Notes: generated by a model from the sequence alone, not told the origin. Numbered from the stretch's first letter, positions 1 through 5,097 are shown. The stretch: 6,854 nt of DNA from JBDSTZ01 sp039927975 (GCA_039927975.1 JBDSTZ010000198.1:1-6854), one strand, 5' to 3'. Translations and numbers: made by a program.

Positions 1-9
1 CGAAATTGG

Positions 10-29
10 GTTCCCGCTTTCGCGGGAAC
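10..29. repeat. REP-like perfect hairpin (dispersed-repeat type)
   Basis: Arms GTTCCCGC (10-17) and GCGGGAAC (22-29) form a perfect 8-bp stem around the loop TTTC. Read on the minus strand the loop is GAAA, a stable tetraloop. A CGACGACGACG run follows on the plus strand. Hairpins with a TTCCCGC...GCGGGAA core are common dispersed intergenic repeats in betaproteobacteria. The element lies about 55 nt beyond the pmbA stop, so it could also help end or protect that transcript, but the downstream minus-strand sequence (CCCAATTTCG) is a poor U-tract. The structure is seen directly; the repeat-family assignment is from memory. Confidence 0.6.
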
Positions 30-58
30 GACGACGATTGTGGTGCTGGGGCGGGGCG

Positions 59-81
59 CCGGTCTTGCGGAAGACGACCGG
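59..81 (-). terminator. Weak stem-loop just after the pmbA stop
   Basis: GTCTT (62-66) and AAGAC (71-75) pair around GCGG, and CCG (59-61) can pair with CGG (79-81) across a 3-nt bulge. It begins 3 bp beyond the pmbA stop codon on the minus strand. There is no U-tract, so it is at best a 3'-end stabilising structure or Rho-assisted stop, and may be chance in GC-rich DNA. Confidence 0.2.
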
Positions 82-83
82 GA

Positions 84-1436
84 TCAGCTGCCGGCCACGA
101 CCATGTTCTCGATCAGGATCGAGCCGGTCTGCTTGTTGCCGCGAATGAGGACGTCGTTGCCGACCGCGACGATCTGCTGGAAGATGTCCTTCATGTTGCC
201 GGCGATGGTGATCTCCTCGACCGGGTACTGGATTTCACCGTTCTCGACCCAGAAGCCCGAGGCGCCGCGCGAATAGTCGCCGGTGACGTAGTTGGTGCCC
301 TGCCCCATCAGCTCGGTGACCAAGAGGCCGCGCCCCATCTTGCGGATCATGCCGGCGAAATCGTCGGCGCGCTTGGTTTTGGTGGAGGTGAGCGAGAGGT
401 TGTGCGAACCGCCGGCGTTGCCGGTGGTCTGCATGCCCAGCTTGCGCGCCGAGTAGGACGACAGGAAGTAGCCCTGCACCACGCCGTCCTTGACGACGTT
501 GCGGCGCACGGTGCGCACGCCTTCCTCGTCGAACGGGGCGGAGCCGACGCCGCCGACGACGTGCGGGTCTTCAAGAATCTGGATATGCGAGGGAAATACC
601 GATTTGCCGAGCGAATCGAGCAGGAAGGTGGACTTGCGGTACAGCGCGCCGCCCGAAGTGGCTTGCACGAAGGCGCCGAGCAGGCCGGCCGCCAGCGGCG
701 CCTCGAACAGCACCGGGCAGGTGCGGGTGTCGAGCTTGCGGGCGTTCAGGCGCGCCAGCGCGCGCTCGGCGGCGTAGCGGCCCACGGCTTCGGGCGAGGC
801 CATCTTGTTGGCGTCGCGCACCGAGGTGTACCAGTCGTCGCGCTGCATCCTGGCGCCCTTGCCGGCGATCGGCGCGACCGACAGGGTGTGGCGCGAGAAC
901 GGGTAGCCGCCCGAGAAGCCGCGCGAATTGGCGGCCACGAAGTGCGACTGCTGCACGTGCACGCTGGCGCCTTCGCTGTTGGTGATGCGCGGGTCGACGT
1001 CGAAGGCGGCGCCCTCGGCGCGCTGGGCCAGCACCACCGCTTCCTCGGTCGACAGCAGCCACGGGTAGCACAGGCGCAGGTCGCGCGGCTTCATTTCGAG
1101 CATGTCGGCGTCGGCCAGGCCGGCGCAGTCGTCCTCGGCGGTGAAGCGGGCGATGTTGTAGGCCGCGTCGACGGTGGCGCGCAGGGCGGCCGGCGAGAAG
1201 TCGGAGGTGCTGGCGTTGCCGCGCTTCTGGCCGATGTAGACCGTCACGCCCATGCCCTTGTCCTTGTTCTGCTCGATCGTCTCGATCTTGCCGCGCCGAA
1301 CCGACACCGACAGTCCGCTGCCTTCGCTGATTTCCACCGCGGCGTCGGTGCCGCCTTTCTCTTTAGCAAAGGCCAAAACGTCGGCGGCGAGCTGTTTGAG
1401 CTGGTCTTGCGTGTGGATGAAGACGGATTCGTTCAT
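84..1436 (-). CDS. pmbA: Metalloprotease TldD/PmbA family protein PmbA (TldE)
   Basis: This is the PmbA (TldE) subunit of the cytoplasmic TldD-TldE protease. The family is known for maturing ribosomally made peptides (microcin B17 in E. coli) and degrading CcdA. TldD carries the metal-binding HExxxH-type site; this subunit has none, as expected for TldE. Read from the ATG at 1434-1436 it has 450 residues, the usual length. Family landmarks are VRRGKIETIEQNKDKG (47-61), GFSGGYPFSRH (173-183), VVGGVGSAPFDEEGV (293-307), GNAGGSHNLSL (339-349) and MGQGTNYVTGDYSRG (377-391). An in-frame upstream ATG at 1475 would add 13 residues unlike family N-termini and overlaps a plausible -10 box, so the later start is preferred; its Shine-Dalgarno (GAAGAAA) is weak. 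It is divergent from darP, an arrangement common in proteobacteria. tldD is not in the window. Confidence 0.95.
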   Translation of the reverse strand: MNESVFIHTQDQLKQLAADVLAFAKEKGGTDAAVEISEGSGLSVSVRRGKIETIEQNKDKGMGVTVYIGQKRGNASTSDFSPAALRATVDAAYNIARFTAEDDCAGLADADMLEMKPRDLRLCYPWLLSTEEAVVLAQRAEGAAFDVDPRITNSEGASVHVQQSHFVAANSRGFSGGYPFSRHTLSVAPIAGKGARMQRDDWYTSVRDANKMASPEAVGRYAAERALARLNARKLDTRTCPVLFEAPLAAGLLGAFVQATSGGALYRKSTFLLDSLGKSVFPSHIQILEDPHVVGGVGSAPFDEEGVRTVRRNVVKDGVVQGYFLSSYSARKLGMQTTGNAGGSHNLSLTSTKTKRADDFAGMIRKMGRGLLVTELMGQGTNYVTGDYSRGASGFWVENGEIQYPVEEITIAGNMKDIFQQIVAVGNDVLIRGNKQTGSILIENMVVAGS

Positions 1437-1470
1437 GTCGTGGTTTCTTCGGCTGGCCGTTAAAAGGGTT

Positions 1471-1476
1471 ATCATA
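1471..1476 (-). promoter_or_regulatory. Candidate pmbA -10 box (TATGAT)
   Basis: On the minus strand TATGAT lies 34 nt upstream of the preferred pmbA ATG, preceded by an A-rich stretch (GTAAAAACTGTAAACG). No convincing -35 hexamer sits 17 bp upstream. The position would give a leader of roughly 25-30 nt and argues against the earlier in-frame ATG at 1475. The spacer between pmbA and darP (1437-1528) must also hold the darP promoter, which I could not identify. Confidence 0.35.
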
Positions 1477-1528
1477 GCAGTCGTTTACAGTTTTTACCGG
1501 TCGGCCGTGCGCCTGTCGGCTCCATATC

Positions 1529-2140
1529 ATGCCAAATCCAAACCGCGGCGCCTGCGGGTTCCAGTCCTCCGAGTTCGAAGAAGAATACGAGCGCCCTTCA
1601 AAGTCCGAACTCAAGCGCCAGATGAGCGAATTGCAGAAGCTCGGCGAGATCCTGGTGGCCGAGCCGCGCGACCGCGTCAAGCGGGTGCCGATGCCGGAGG
1701 ACGTGCGCGACGCGATCCTGATGTGCCAGACCATCACCAATCACGAGGGCCGCCGGCGCCAGCTGCAGTTCGTCGGCAAGAAGATGCGCACCCTCGACGA
1801 GGAGGAAGTGGCGGTCATCCAGCGCACCATCGACAGCTGGAAGGGCATGTCCAAGGCCGACACCGCGGCGCTGCACGCGCTTGAACGGCGCCGCGAGAAG
1901 CTGCTGGCCGACGACAAGGCGCTGACCGTGCTGCTGGGCGAGCATCCGGAGCTGGACGGCCAGCACCTGCGCACCCTGATCCGCAACGCGCGCAAGGAGC
2001 AGGCCGAGAACAAGCCGCCGAAGGCTTACCGCGAGATCTTCCAGATCCTCAAGGACGTCGGCAAGAAGAACAAGCCGGCGGCCGCCGACGAAGGCGACGA
2101 CATCGACCAGGATGACGCCGATGAGTCCAACGACGAATAA
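1529..2140 (+). CDS. darP: Ribosome biogenesis factor DarP (YjgA, DUF615)
   Basis: DarP (formerly YjgA) associates with late 50S precursors in the cytoplasm and promotes peptidyl-transferase-centre maturation; this role is known from E. coli. The product has 203 residues against about 183 in E. coli. The conserved helical core is clear: RPSKSELKRQMSELQKLGE (22-40), HEGRRRQLQFVGKKMR (72-87), and a C-terminal LRTLIRNARKEQAENKPPKAYREIF (147-171). An acidic tail (187-203, rich in D and E) follows and accounts for much of the extra length. The start gives MPNPNRG, which resembles betaproteobacterial DarP N-termini as I remember them, although no Shine-Dalgarno is visible upstream. It is the first gene of a coupled plus-strand block: the mog start lies inside its last codons. 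Confidence 0.95.
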   Translation: MPNPNRGACGFQSSEFEEEYERPSKSELKRQMSELQKLGEILVAEPRDRVKRVPMPEDVRDAILMCQTITNHEGRRRQLQFVGKKMRTLDEEEVAVIQRTIDSWKGMSKADTAALHALERRREKLLADDKALTVLLGEHPELDGQHLRTLIRNARKEQAENKPPKAYREIFQILKDVGKKNKPAAADEGDDIDQDDADESNDE

Positions 2141-2795
2141 GGTGGGCGACGAGCCGGCGGGCGACGAGCCGGTGAGCGAGGAACTGGTGATCGGCCTGGT
2201 GTCGGTGTCCGACCGCGCCAGCGGCGGGGTGTATGAAGACAAGGGCATTCCGGCGCTGGCCGACTGGCTGGCGGCGGCGCTCACCACGCCCTACCGCATC
2301 GAATCGCGCCTGATCGCCGACGAGCAGGCGCTGATCGAACAGACTTTGATAGCGCTGGTCGACCAGGTCCGCTGCCATCTGGTGCTGACCACCGGCGGCA
2401 CCGGGCCGGCGCGGCGCGACGTGACGCCGGAAGCCACGCGCGCCGTCGGCACCAAGGAAATGCCGGGCTTCGGCGAGCAGATGCGCCAGATCAGCCTGCG
2501 CTTCGTGCCGACCGCGATCCTGTCGCGCCAGGTGGCGGTGATCCGCGAGACGCTTGACCACGCGGCGCTGATCATGAACCTGCCGGGCCAGCCGAAGGCG
2601 ATCAAGGAGACGCTGGAAGGCTTGCGCGGGCCTGACGGCGCGACGCTGGCCGACGGCGTGTTCGCGGCGGTGCCCTATTGCGTCGACCTGATCGGCGGAC
2701 CCTACATGGAAACCAATCCGGCGGTGTGCAAGGCGTTCAGGCCGAAGTCGGCGCTGCGCCCGGCCCCCCCACCCCAACAACAGGACAAGCCATGA
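2121..2795 (+). CDS. mog: Molybdopterin adenylyltransferase Mog
   Basis: Mog adenylates molybdopterin using Mg-ATP, the step before MoeA inserts molybdate, in cytoplasmic molybdenum cofactor synthesis. From the ATG at 2121 the product has 224 residues. It matches E. coli Mog (about 195 aa) over most of its length: IGLVSVSDRASGGVYEDKG near residues 24-42, the MPT-binding TTGGTGPARRDVTPEAT (90-106), MPGFGEQMRQISL (114-126), PTAILSRQ (130-137), NLPGQPKAIKE (153-163) and the C-terminal AFRPKSA. Two ATGs are possible, 2112 and 2121; AGGA at 2109-2112 lies 8 nt before the second, which I chose. Either start overlaps darP (by 20 nt from 2121), implying translational coupling. The N-terminus is about 18 residues longer than in E. 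coli and includes a GDEPA/GDEPV repeat; the C-terminus ends in a PPPQQQDKP tail. No other Moco genes are here. Confidence 0.96.
   Translation: MSPTTNKVGDEPAGDEPVSEELVIGLVSVSDRASGGVYEDKGIPALADWLAAALTTPYRIESRLIADEQALIEQTLIALVDQVRCHLVLTTGGTGPARRDVTPEATRAVGTKEMPGFGEQMRQISLRFVPTAILSRQVAVIRETLDHAALIMNLPGQPKAIKETLEGLRGPDGATLADGVFAAVPYCVDLIGGPYMETNPAVCKAFRPKSALRPAPPPQQQDKP
2144..2172 (+). repeat. 15-bp tandem duplication in the 5' end of mog
   Basis: GGGCGACGAGCCGG occurs at 2144-2157 and again at 2159-2172, a period of 15 bp. It encodes GDEPA-GDEPV in the non-conserved N-terminal extension of Mog, keeps frame, and lies right after the darP stop codon (2138-2140). It looks like a replication-slippage duplication in a linker that tolerates length change. 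Confidence 0.75.
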
Positions 2796-3460
2796 GCCAG
2801 TACCTCGAATCGATTCAAATCGACAGCGCGCCAAACCCCACGGTGGCGATCATCTGGATGCACGGCCTGGGCGCCGACGGCAACGACTTCGCGGCGATGC
2901 CGCAGGAACTCGATCTGCGCGGCCTGCCGGCGATCCGGTTCGTGTTCCCGCACGCCGAGACGATGCCGGTGACGATCAATAACGGTTACGTGATGCGCTC
3001 GTGGTACGACATCAGCAATGCCGACCTGACCCGCCGTGAAGATGAAGGCGGCCTGCGTGCCTCGCAGCGCCAGGTCGAGGCGCTGATCGCGCGCGAGAAG
3101 GAGCGCGGGATTCCGGCCGAGCGCATCATCCTGGCCGGCTTTTCGCAGGGTTGCGCGATGGCCTACCAGACCGGCTTGCGCCATCCTGAAAAACTGGCGG
3201 GGTTGATGTGCCTGTCCGGTTATGTGCCTATCGCGACCACCGTGGCGGCCGAACGCAGCGCGGCCAACCAGGCTACGCCGATCTTCATCGCGCACGGCCG
3301 GCACGACGGCGTGGTGCCGGTCGCCCGCGCCGAGGCGTCGCGCGATCTGCTTGTATCGCTCGGCTATCAGGTCGAGTGGCATGAGTATCCGATGCAGCAC
3401 TCGCTGTGCCTGGAAGAGATCAACGATATCAGCGCCTGGCTCAGGAAAGTACTGGTCTAA
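2792..3460 (+). CDS. Carboxylesterase / phospholipase family alpha/beta-hydrolase
   Basis: This is a 222-residue single-domain serine hydrolase of the Abhydrolase_2 (phospholipase/carboxylesterase, acyl-protein-thioesterase-like) family, close to the roughly 218-aa Pseudomonas carboxylesterase in size and sequence. HGLGADG (24-30) is the oxyanion-hole loop. The likely triad is Ser118 in GFSQG (116-120), Asp172 in HGRHDGVVP (168-176) and His203 in MQHSL (201-205). FPHAETMPVTINNG (52-65) and SWYDI (70-74) are also typical. No signal peptide is visible, so it is probably cytoplasmic; family members act on short-chain esters and the physiological substrate cannot be read from sequence. The start overlaps the mog stop in an ATGA, with AGGA (2782-2785) 6 nt upstream, making it the third coupled gene of the darP operon. 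Confidence 0.92.
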   Translation: MSQYLESIQIDSAPNPTVAIIWMHGLGADGNDFAAMPQELDLRGLPAIRFVFPHAETMPVTINNGYVMRSWYDISNADLTRREDEGGLRASQRQVEALIAREKERGIPAERIILAGFSQGCAMAYQTGLRHPEKLAGLMCLSGYVPIATTVAAERSAANQATPIFIAHGRHDGVVPVARAEASRDLLVSLGYQVEWHEYPMQHSLCLEEINDISAWLRKVLV

Positions 3461-3474
3461 TTCTCAACACCTGC

Positions 3475-3534
3475 AATGGGGTCGGAGTCGGATTGTTCGG
3501 CATAATGTGGCCGGCAGTTGGCTGCGGCCCCATT
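3475..3534 (+). repeat. AATGGGG/CCCCATT inverted repeat, possible REP remnant
   Basis: AATGGGG (3475-3481) and CCCCATT (3528-3534) are perfect 7-bp inverted copies bounding a 60-bp segment that begins GTCGGAGTCGGATT. Sequences of the type AATGGGGTCGGAGTCGGA resemble GGGGTC-family intergenic repeats in Burkholderiales, from memory. The right arm is shared with the terminator hairpin inside it, so the two foldings would compete. The inverted repeat is seen; the repeat-family link is a guess. Confidence 0.3.
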
Positions 3535-3543
3535 TGTTTTTTT
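3504..3543 (+). terminator. Rho-independent terminator after the esterase gene
   Basis: AATG-T-GGCCG-G-CAG (3504-3517) pairs with CTG-CGGCC-C-CATT (3522-3534) around the loop TTGG, with one bulged G and one T/C mismatch. It runs straight into a T-rich tract (ATTTGTTTTTTT, to 3543). It begins 43 nt after the esterase stop and closes the darP-mog-esterase operon. Confidence 0.8.
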
Positions 3544-3546
3544 GCG

Positions 3547-3566
3547 CGGCGCCCGTGTCGGCGCCG
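3547..3566 (+). promoter_or_regulatory. GC-rich hairpin upstream of the small RHH-like gene
   Basis: CGGCGCC (3547-3553) and GGCGCCG (3560-3566) form a perfect 7-bp stem around CGTGTC. It sits between the T-tract of the preceding terminator and the Shine-Dalgarno GAAAGG (3581-3586) of the next gene, with the ATG at 3592. It could be a leader structure, an operator-like palindrome or chance in GC-rich DNA. No promoter could be assigned in the short stretch between terminator and gene. Confidence 0.35.
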
Positions 3567-3591
3567 GCTGTAGCATCACTGAAAGGCAATC

Positions 3592-3858
3592 ATGAAAAAA
3601 ACCGGTATGGCGAAGAGCGACGCCAAGAAATTGATGGGCAAGATGGTCGCGCCAGGCGGCGCCGCGTTCGGCGCGGGCCAGGCCGAGGTGGTCGACAAGC
3701 GCGAACAGCGCAAGCGCGACCAGGCGCTGGGCCTGGTGCCGTTCGCGGTCAAGCTCAACAGCGATCTGGTGCAGCAGTTGCAGACGCTGGCCAAGGAGCG
3801 CAACATGGAATTGAATGTGCTGGTGGCCGAGGTGCTGGCCAAGGGCCTGGCGGCCTGA
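3592..3858 (+). CDS. Small basic protein with ribbon-helix-helix-like C-terminus
   Basis: I do not recognise this 88-residue protein as a named family. Its second half has the pattern of a ribbon-helix-helix (Arc/CopG/MetJ) fold: a short strand PFAVKL (50-55), helix A about 56-70 (NSDLVQQLQTLAKER), a turn, and helix B about 74-87 (LNVLVAEVLAKGLA). The N-terminal half is lysine-rich, glycine/alanine-rich in the middle (PGGAAFGAGQA, 21-31) and charged at 35-43. I count 15 K/R against 9 D/E, fitting a nucleic-acid binder; that function is inferred. GAAAGG ends 5 nt before the chosen ATG; a second ATG at residue 6 (3607) lacks as good a site. It lies 21 nt upstream of the acidic 65-aa gene and probably shares a transcript with it. 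Confidence 0.75.
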   Translation: MKKTGMAKSDAKKLMGKMVAPGGAAFGAGQAEVVDKREQRKRDQALGLVPFAVKLNSDLVQQLQTLAKERNMELNVLVAEVLAKGLAA

Positions 3859-3879
3859 CTAACGTTGAAAGGAAGCATG

Positions 3880-4077
3880 ATGGCGAAGAAAGAAGAACTC
3901 GACGAGGAAACCCTGGCGCTGATTCACTGGTGCATCGAGGTGGAGAAATTCCTGGTCGCCGGCGGGGCAACCCAGGCCCAGGCGCAGGAACATATCGAGG
4001 ACGAGGTCGAGTGGTTCACCGATCAGTTCTACGATGGGCTCACGCCGGAAGAGGCGGCCAAGGAGGCGCTGGCCTGA
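3880..4077 (+). CDS. Small acidic hypothetical protein (65 aa)
   Basis: No family is recognised. The 65-residue product is strongly acidic (17 D/E against 4 K) and mostly helical by eye: helix about 7-27 (LDEETLALIHWCIEVEKFLVA), a GGAT turn, helix about 31-50 (TQAQAQEHIEDEVEWFTDQF), then YDGLTPEEAAKEALA to the end. It has no signal peptide or membrane segment. AAAGGA at 3868-3873 is 6 nt before the ATG at 3880 and only 3 nt before the adjacent ATG at 3877, so 3880 is preferred; an earlier in-frame TTG at 3865 overlaps the ribosome site and is unlikely. It starts 21 nt after the basic RHH-like gene, suggesting an operon. The charge contrast hints at a partner or modulator, but nothing resembles a known toxin. 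Confidence 0.75.
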   Translation: MAKKEELDEETLALIHWCIEVEKFLVAGGATQAQAQEHIEDEVEWFTDQFYDGLTPEEAAKEALA

Positions 4078-4103
4078 GGCCGGTTTCGCCCTGCATTTCC
4101 GCA

Positions 4104-4128
4104 TGCCGGCGGCGCTCGCCGACCGGCA
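4104..4128 (+). terminator. Hairpin 1 after the small-protein operon
   Basis: TGCCGG (4104-4109) pairs with CCGGCA (4123-4128), and CGGC (4110-4113) with GCCG (4118-4121), around GCTC, with one bulged A at 4122. This 10-bp stem starts 27 nt after the stop of the acidic gene. No T-run follows directly, so it may be one half of a tandem termination or 3'-protecting structure with the next hairpin. Confidence 0.45.
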
Positions 4129-4134
4129 GACCCA

Positions 4135-4166
4135 GGGTCCGCTTCGGACCCGAGCCGCAACTTTTT
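4135..4166 (+). terminator. Hairpin 2 with distal T-run, possible terminator
   Basis: GGGTCCG (4135-4141) and CGGACCC (4145-4151) form a perfect 7-bp stem with a CTT loop. A TTTTT run (4162-4166) follows about 10 nt after the stem, too far for a canonical intrinsic terminator. Together with hairpin 1 it most likely marks the 3' end of the small-protein transcript. Confidence 0.45.
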
Positions 4167-4241
4167 GCATCCTCCACGCCGCTTTCCCACGCCCCGCAAC
4201 TGGCCGCGCCGTATAGACGCGCACCTTCTCACAATATTTAA

Positions 4242-4258
4242 TTATCGATAAACGATAA
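4242..4258 (+). promoter_or_regulatory. TTATCG-N5-CGATAA palindrome, likely operator for the downstream gene pair
   Basis: TTATCG (4242-4247) and CGATAA (4253-4258) are perfect inverted copies separated by ATAAA. The left part also reads as the 10-bp palindrome TTATCGATAA (4242-4251), and CGATAAA is directly repeated 7 bp apart. The site lies in an AT-rich island (about 4230-4272) that contrasts sharply with the GC-rich surroundings and must contain the promoter; a possible -10 TATATT is at 4262-4267, with no good -35. The DUF2975 ATG is 71 nt downstream. Binding by the YozG-like regulator encoded in this operon is inferred from the habit of such regulators to control their own promoters. Confidence 0.55.
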
Positions 4259-4329
4259 AAATATATTGATTTCCAGCCTATCGGCGCTTACCATGCAGGT
4301 TCAAAACCACATCAACCAGAAAGGCGTCC

Positions 4330-4866
4330 ATGAACATCCAGCAACATGCCCGTATCGAACAGATCAAAAAACTCAGCGGATCCATGCGTCGCCTGCTCAG
4401 CCTCATCGCCGGCCTTCTCTGGCTCTTCTGGCCAGTGTTGGGTGTGTTAGCGTTCGTGATTTGCCTGCCCGGTAACAAAGCCGGGCCGTCTGTGCTCGAA
4501 GGCGTTGGAATTCTGTTGTTGGGGGTCGCGCTACTTGTGCTGACCCAGAAAACGGTGCGCTACTCGCGAGACTTGATGGCCCATTTCAGCGAGGGCGACA
4601 TCTTCAACTCGCGCACCTTGCATACGGCCAGAAAGGCCTTGTTGTATAGCTTGACCGGTCTGGCCATCGATATGGGATTCGGGATTTACAGCGCATTCAC
4701 GCCGATGCCCGTAAGTGCGCTCGAGGAGCACGACACCATCGCCTCCATCTTCGAACTGACGTCGAAGGGGTTCAACGGGTTCATGTTCTTCGGTCTGATG
4801 TTCGTGATGCTGTGGACGCTGGAGATCGGCCGCGACCTCTACGAAGAATCCGAGCTCACCATCTAA
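4330..4866 (+). CDS. DUF2975 family membrane protein
   Basis: The 178-residue product has four likely membrane helices, about 22-46, 56-72, 103-121 and 148-165. A cytoplasmic-looking loop between helices 2 and 3 carries RDLMAHFSEGDIFNSRTLHTARK (80-102), and the protein ends IGRDLYEESELTI. The loop's F..G..F/N pattern and the ending resemble the C-terminal E(n)ELTV-type sequence of DUF2975 proteins, usually encoded beside a small Cro/C1 regulator, as here. The biochemical role of the family is unknown; it is probably an inner-membrane protein linked to the regulator's activity. The start is set by AGAAAGG (4318-4324), 5 nt upstream. Base composition is noticeably less GC-rich than the neighbours, and the gene follows an AT-rich promoter, which may mean acquisition by transfer. 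Confidence 0.82.
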   Translation: MNIQQHARIEQIKKLSGSMRRLLSLIAGLLWLFWPVLGVLAFVICLPGNKAGPSVLEGVGILLLGVALLVLTQKTVRYSRDLMAHFSEGDIFNSRTLHTARKALLYSLTGLAIDMGFGIYSAFTPMPVSALEEHDTIASIFELTSKGFNGFMFFGLMFVMLWTLEIGRDLYEESELTI

Positions 4867-4871
4867 GGAGG
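4864..4871 (+). promoter_or_regulatory. Consensus Shine-Dalgarno overlapping the DUF2975 stop
   Basis: TAAGGAGG contains the TAA stop of the DUF2975 gene (4864-4866) and a full anti-16S match, 4 nt before the ATG of the regulator at 4876. Ribosomes terminating on the membrane-protein gene are thus placed to restart on the regulator. It is the strongest ribosome site in the window, suggesting that the regulator is made at or above the level of the membrane protein. Confidence 0.8.
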
Positions 4872-4875
4872 CGGC

Positions 4876-5097
4876 ATGCCTGTCATTGTGAATCTCGACG
4901 TCGTGCTGGCGCAGCGAAAAATGCGCCTCAACACCCTCGCCGAACTGGTCGGCATCACGGCGCAGAACCTGTCCGTGCTCAAGACCGGCAAGGCCAAGGC
5001 GATCCGCTTCGACACGCTGGAGAAAATTTGCGAAGTGCTCGAATGCCAGCCAGGCGACATCCTGGCGTTCGCGAAGGAAGACAAGCCGGCCGTGTGA
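4876..5097 (+). CDS. YozG-like Cro/C1-type helix-turn-helix regulator
   Basis: This is a 73-residue single-domain DNA-binding protein of the XRE superfamily, HTH_26/YozG type. It opens with MPVIVNLDVVLAQRKMRLNTLAE; the HTH is helix 2 about 19-25 (NTLAELV) and recognition helix about 28-38 (TAQNLSVLKTG). Signature strings are KTGKAKAIRFDTLEKICEVLECQPGD (36-61 region), nearly identical to Bacillus YozG and many proteobacterial homologues as I remember them. There is no ligand or dimerisation domain beyond the fold. It is translated from a consensus Shine-Dalgarno overlapping the stop of the DUF2975 gene. The linkage suggests a membrane-protein/regulator pair in which the regulator controls the shared promoter. 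Its stop lies 11 bp from that of the opposite-strand response regulator. Confidence 0.92.
   Translation: MPVIVNLDVVLAQRKMRLNTLAELVGITAQNLSVLKTGKAKAIRFDTLEKICEVLECQPGDILAFAKEDKPAV

Noticed and set aside
6..1463. 485-codon plus-strand open frame
   Set aside because: It is antisense to pmbA in GC-rich DNA and has low-complexity G/A/R/V-rich composition with no domain. The minus-strand frame carries the conserved PmbA sequence.
1437..1475. Upstream in-frame ATG for pmbA adding 13 residues
   Set aside because: The extra residues (MITLLTASRRNHD) do not look like a PmbA N-terminus, and the codon lies in the likely -10 box.
1598..2834. Minus-strand open frames opposite darP and mog
   Set aside because: They are antisense to two conserved proteins, rich in R/L/H/A, and have no family resemblance.
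3501..3506. CATAAT as a -10 box for the small RHH-like gene
   Set aside because: It is not preceded by a -35-like hexamer at a suitable distance and any transcript from it would run straight into the terminator hairpin.
3865..3879. TTG or first ATG as start of the acidic 65-aa gene
   Set aside because: TTG at 3865 lies on the Shine-Dalgarno itself, and ATG at 3877 is only 3 nt from it; ATG at 3880 has normal spacing.
3592..4077. Type II toxin-antitoxin call for the small-gene pair
   Set aside because: The RHH-like protein could pass for an antitoxin, but the second protein is small, acidic and helical and lacks any RelE, MazF, PIN, HipA or similar motif.
3222..4241. 339-codon plus-strand open frame across the esterase end, terminator and small genes
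   Set aside because: It crosses a clear terminator and is an alternative frame of the esterase and small genes; its product is Arg/Gly/Pro-rich and has no domain.
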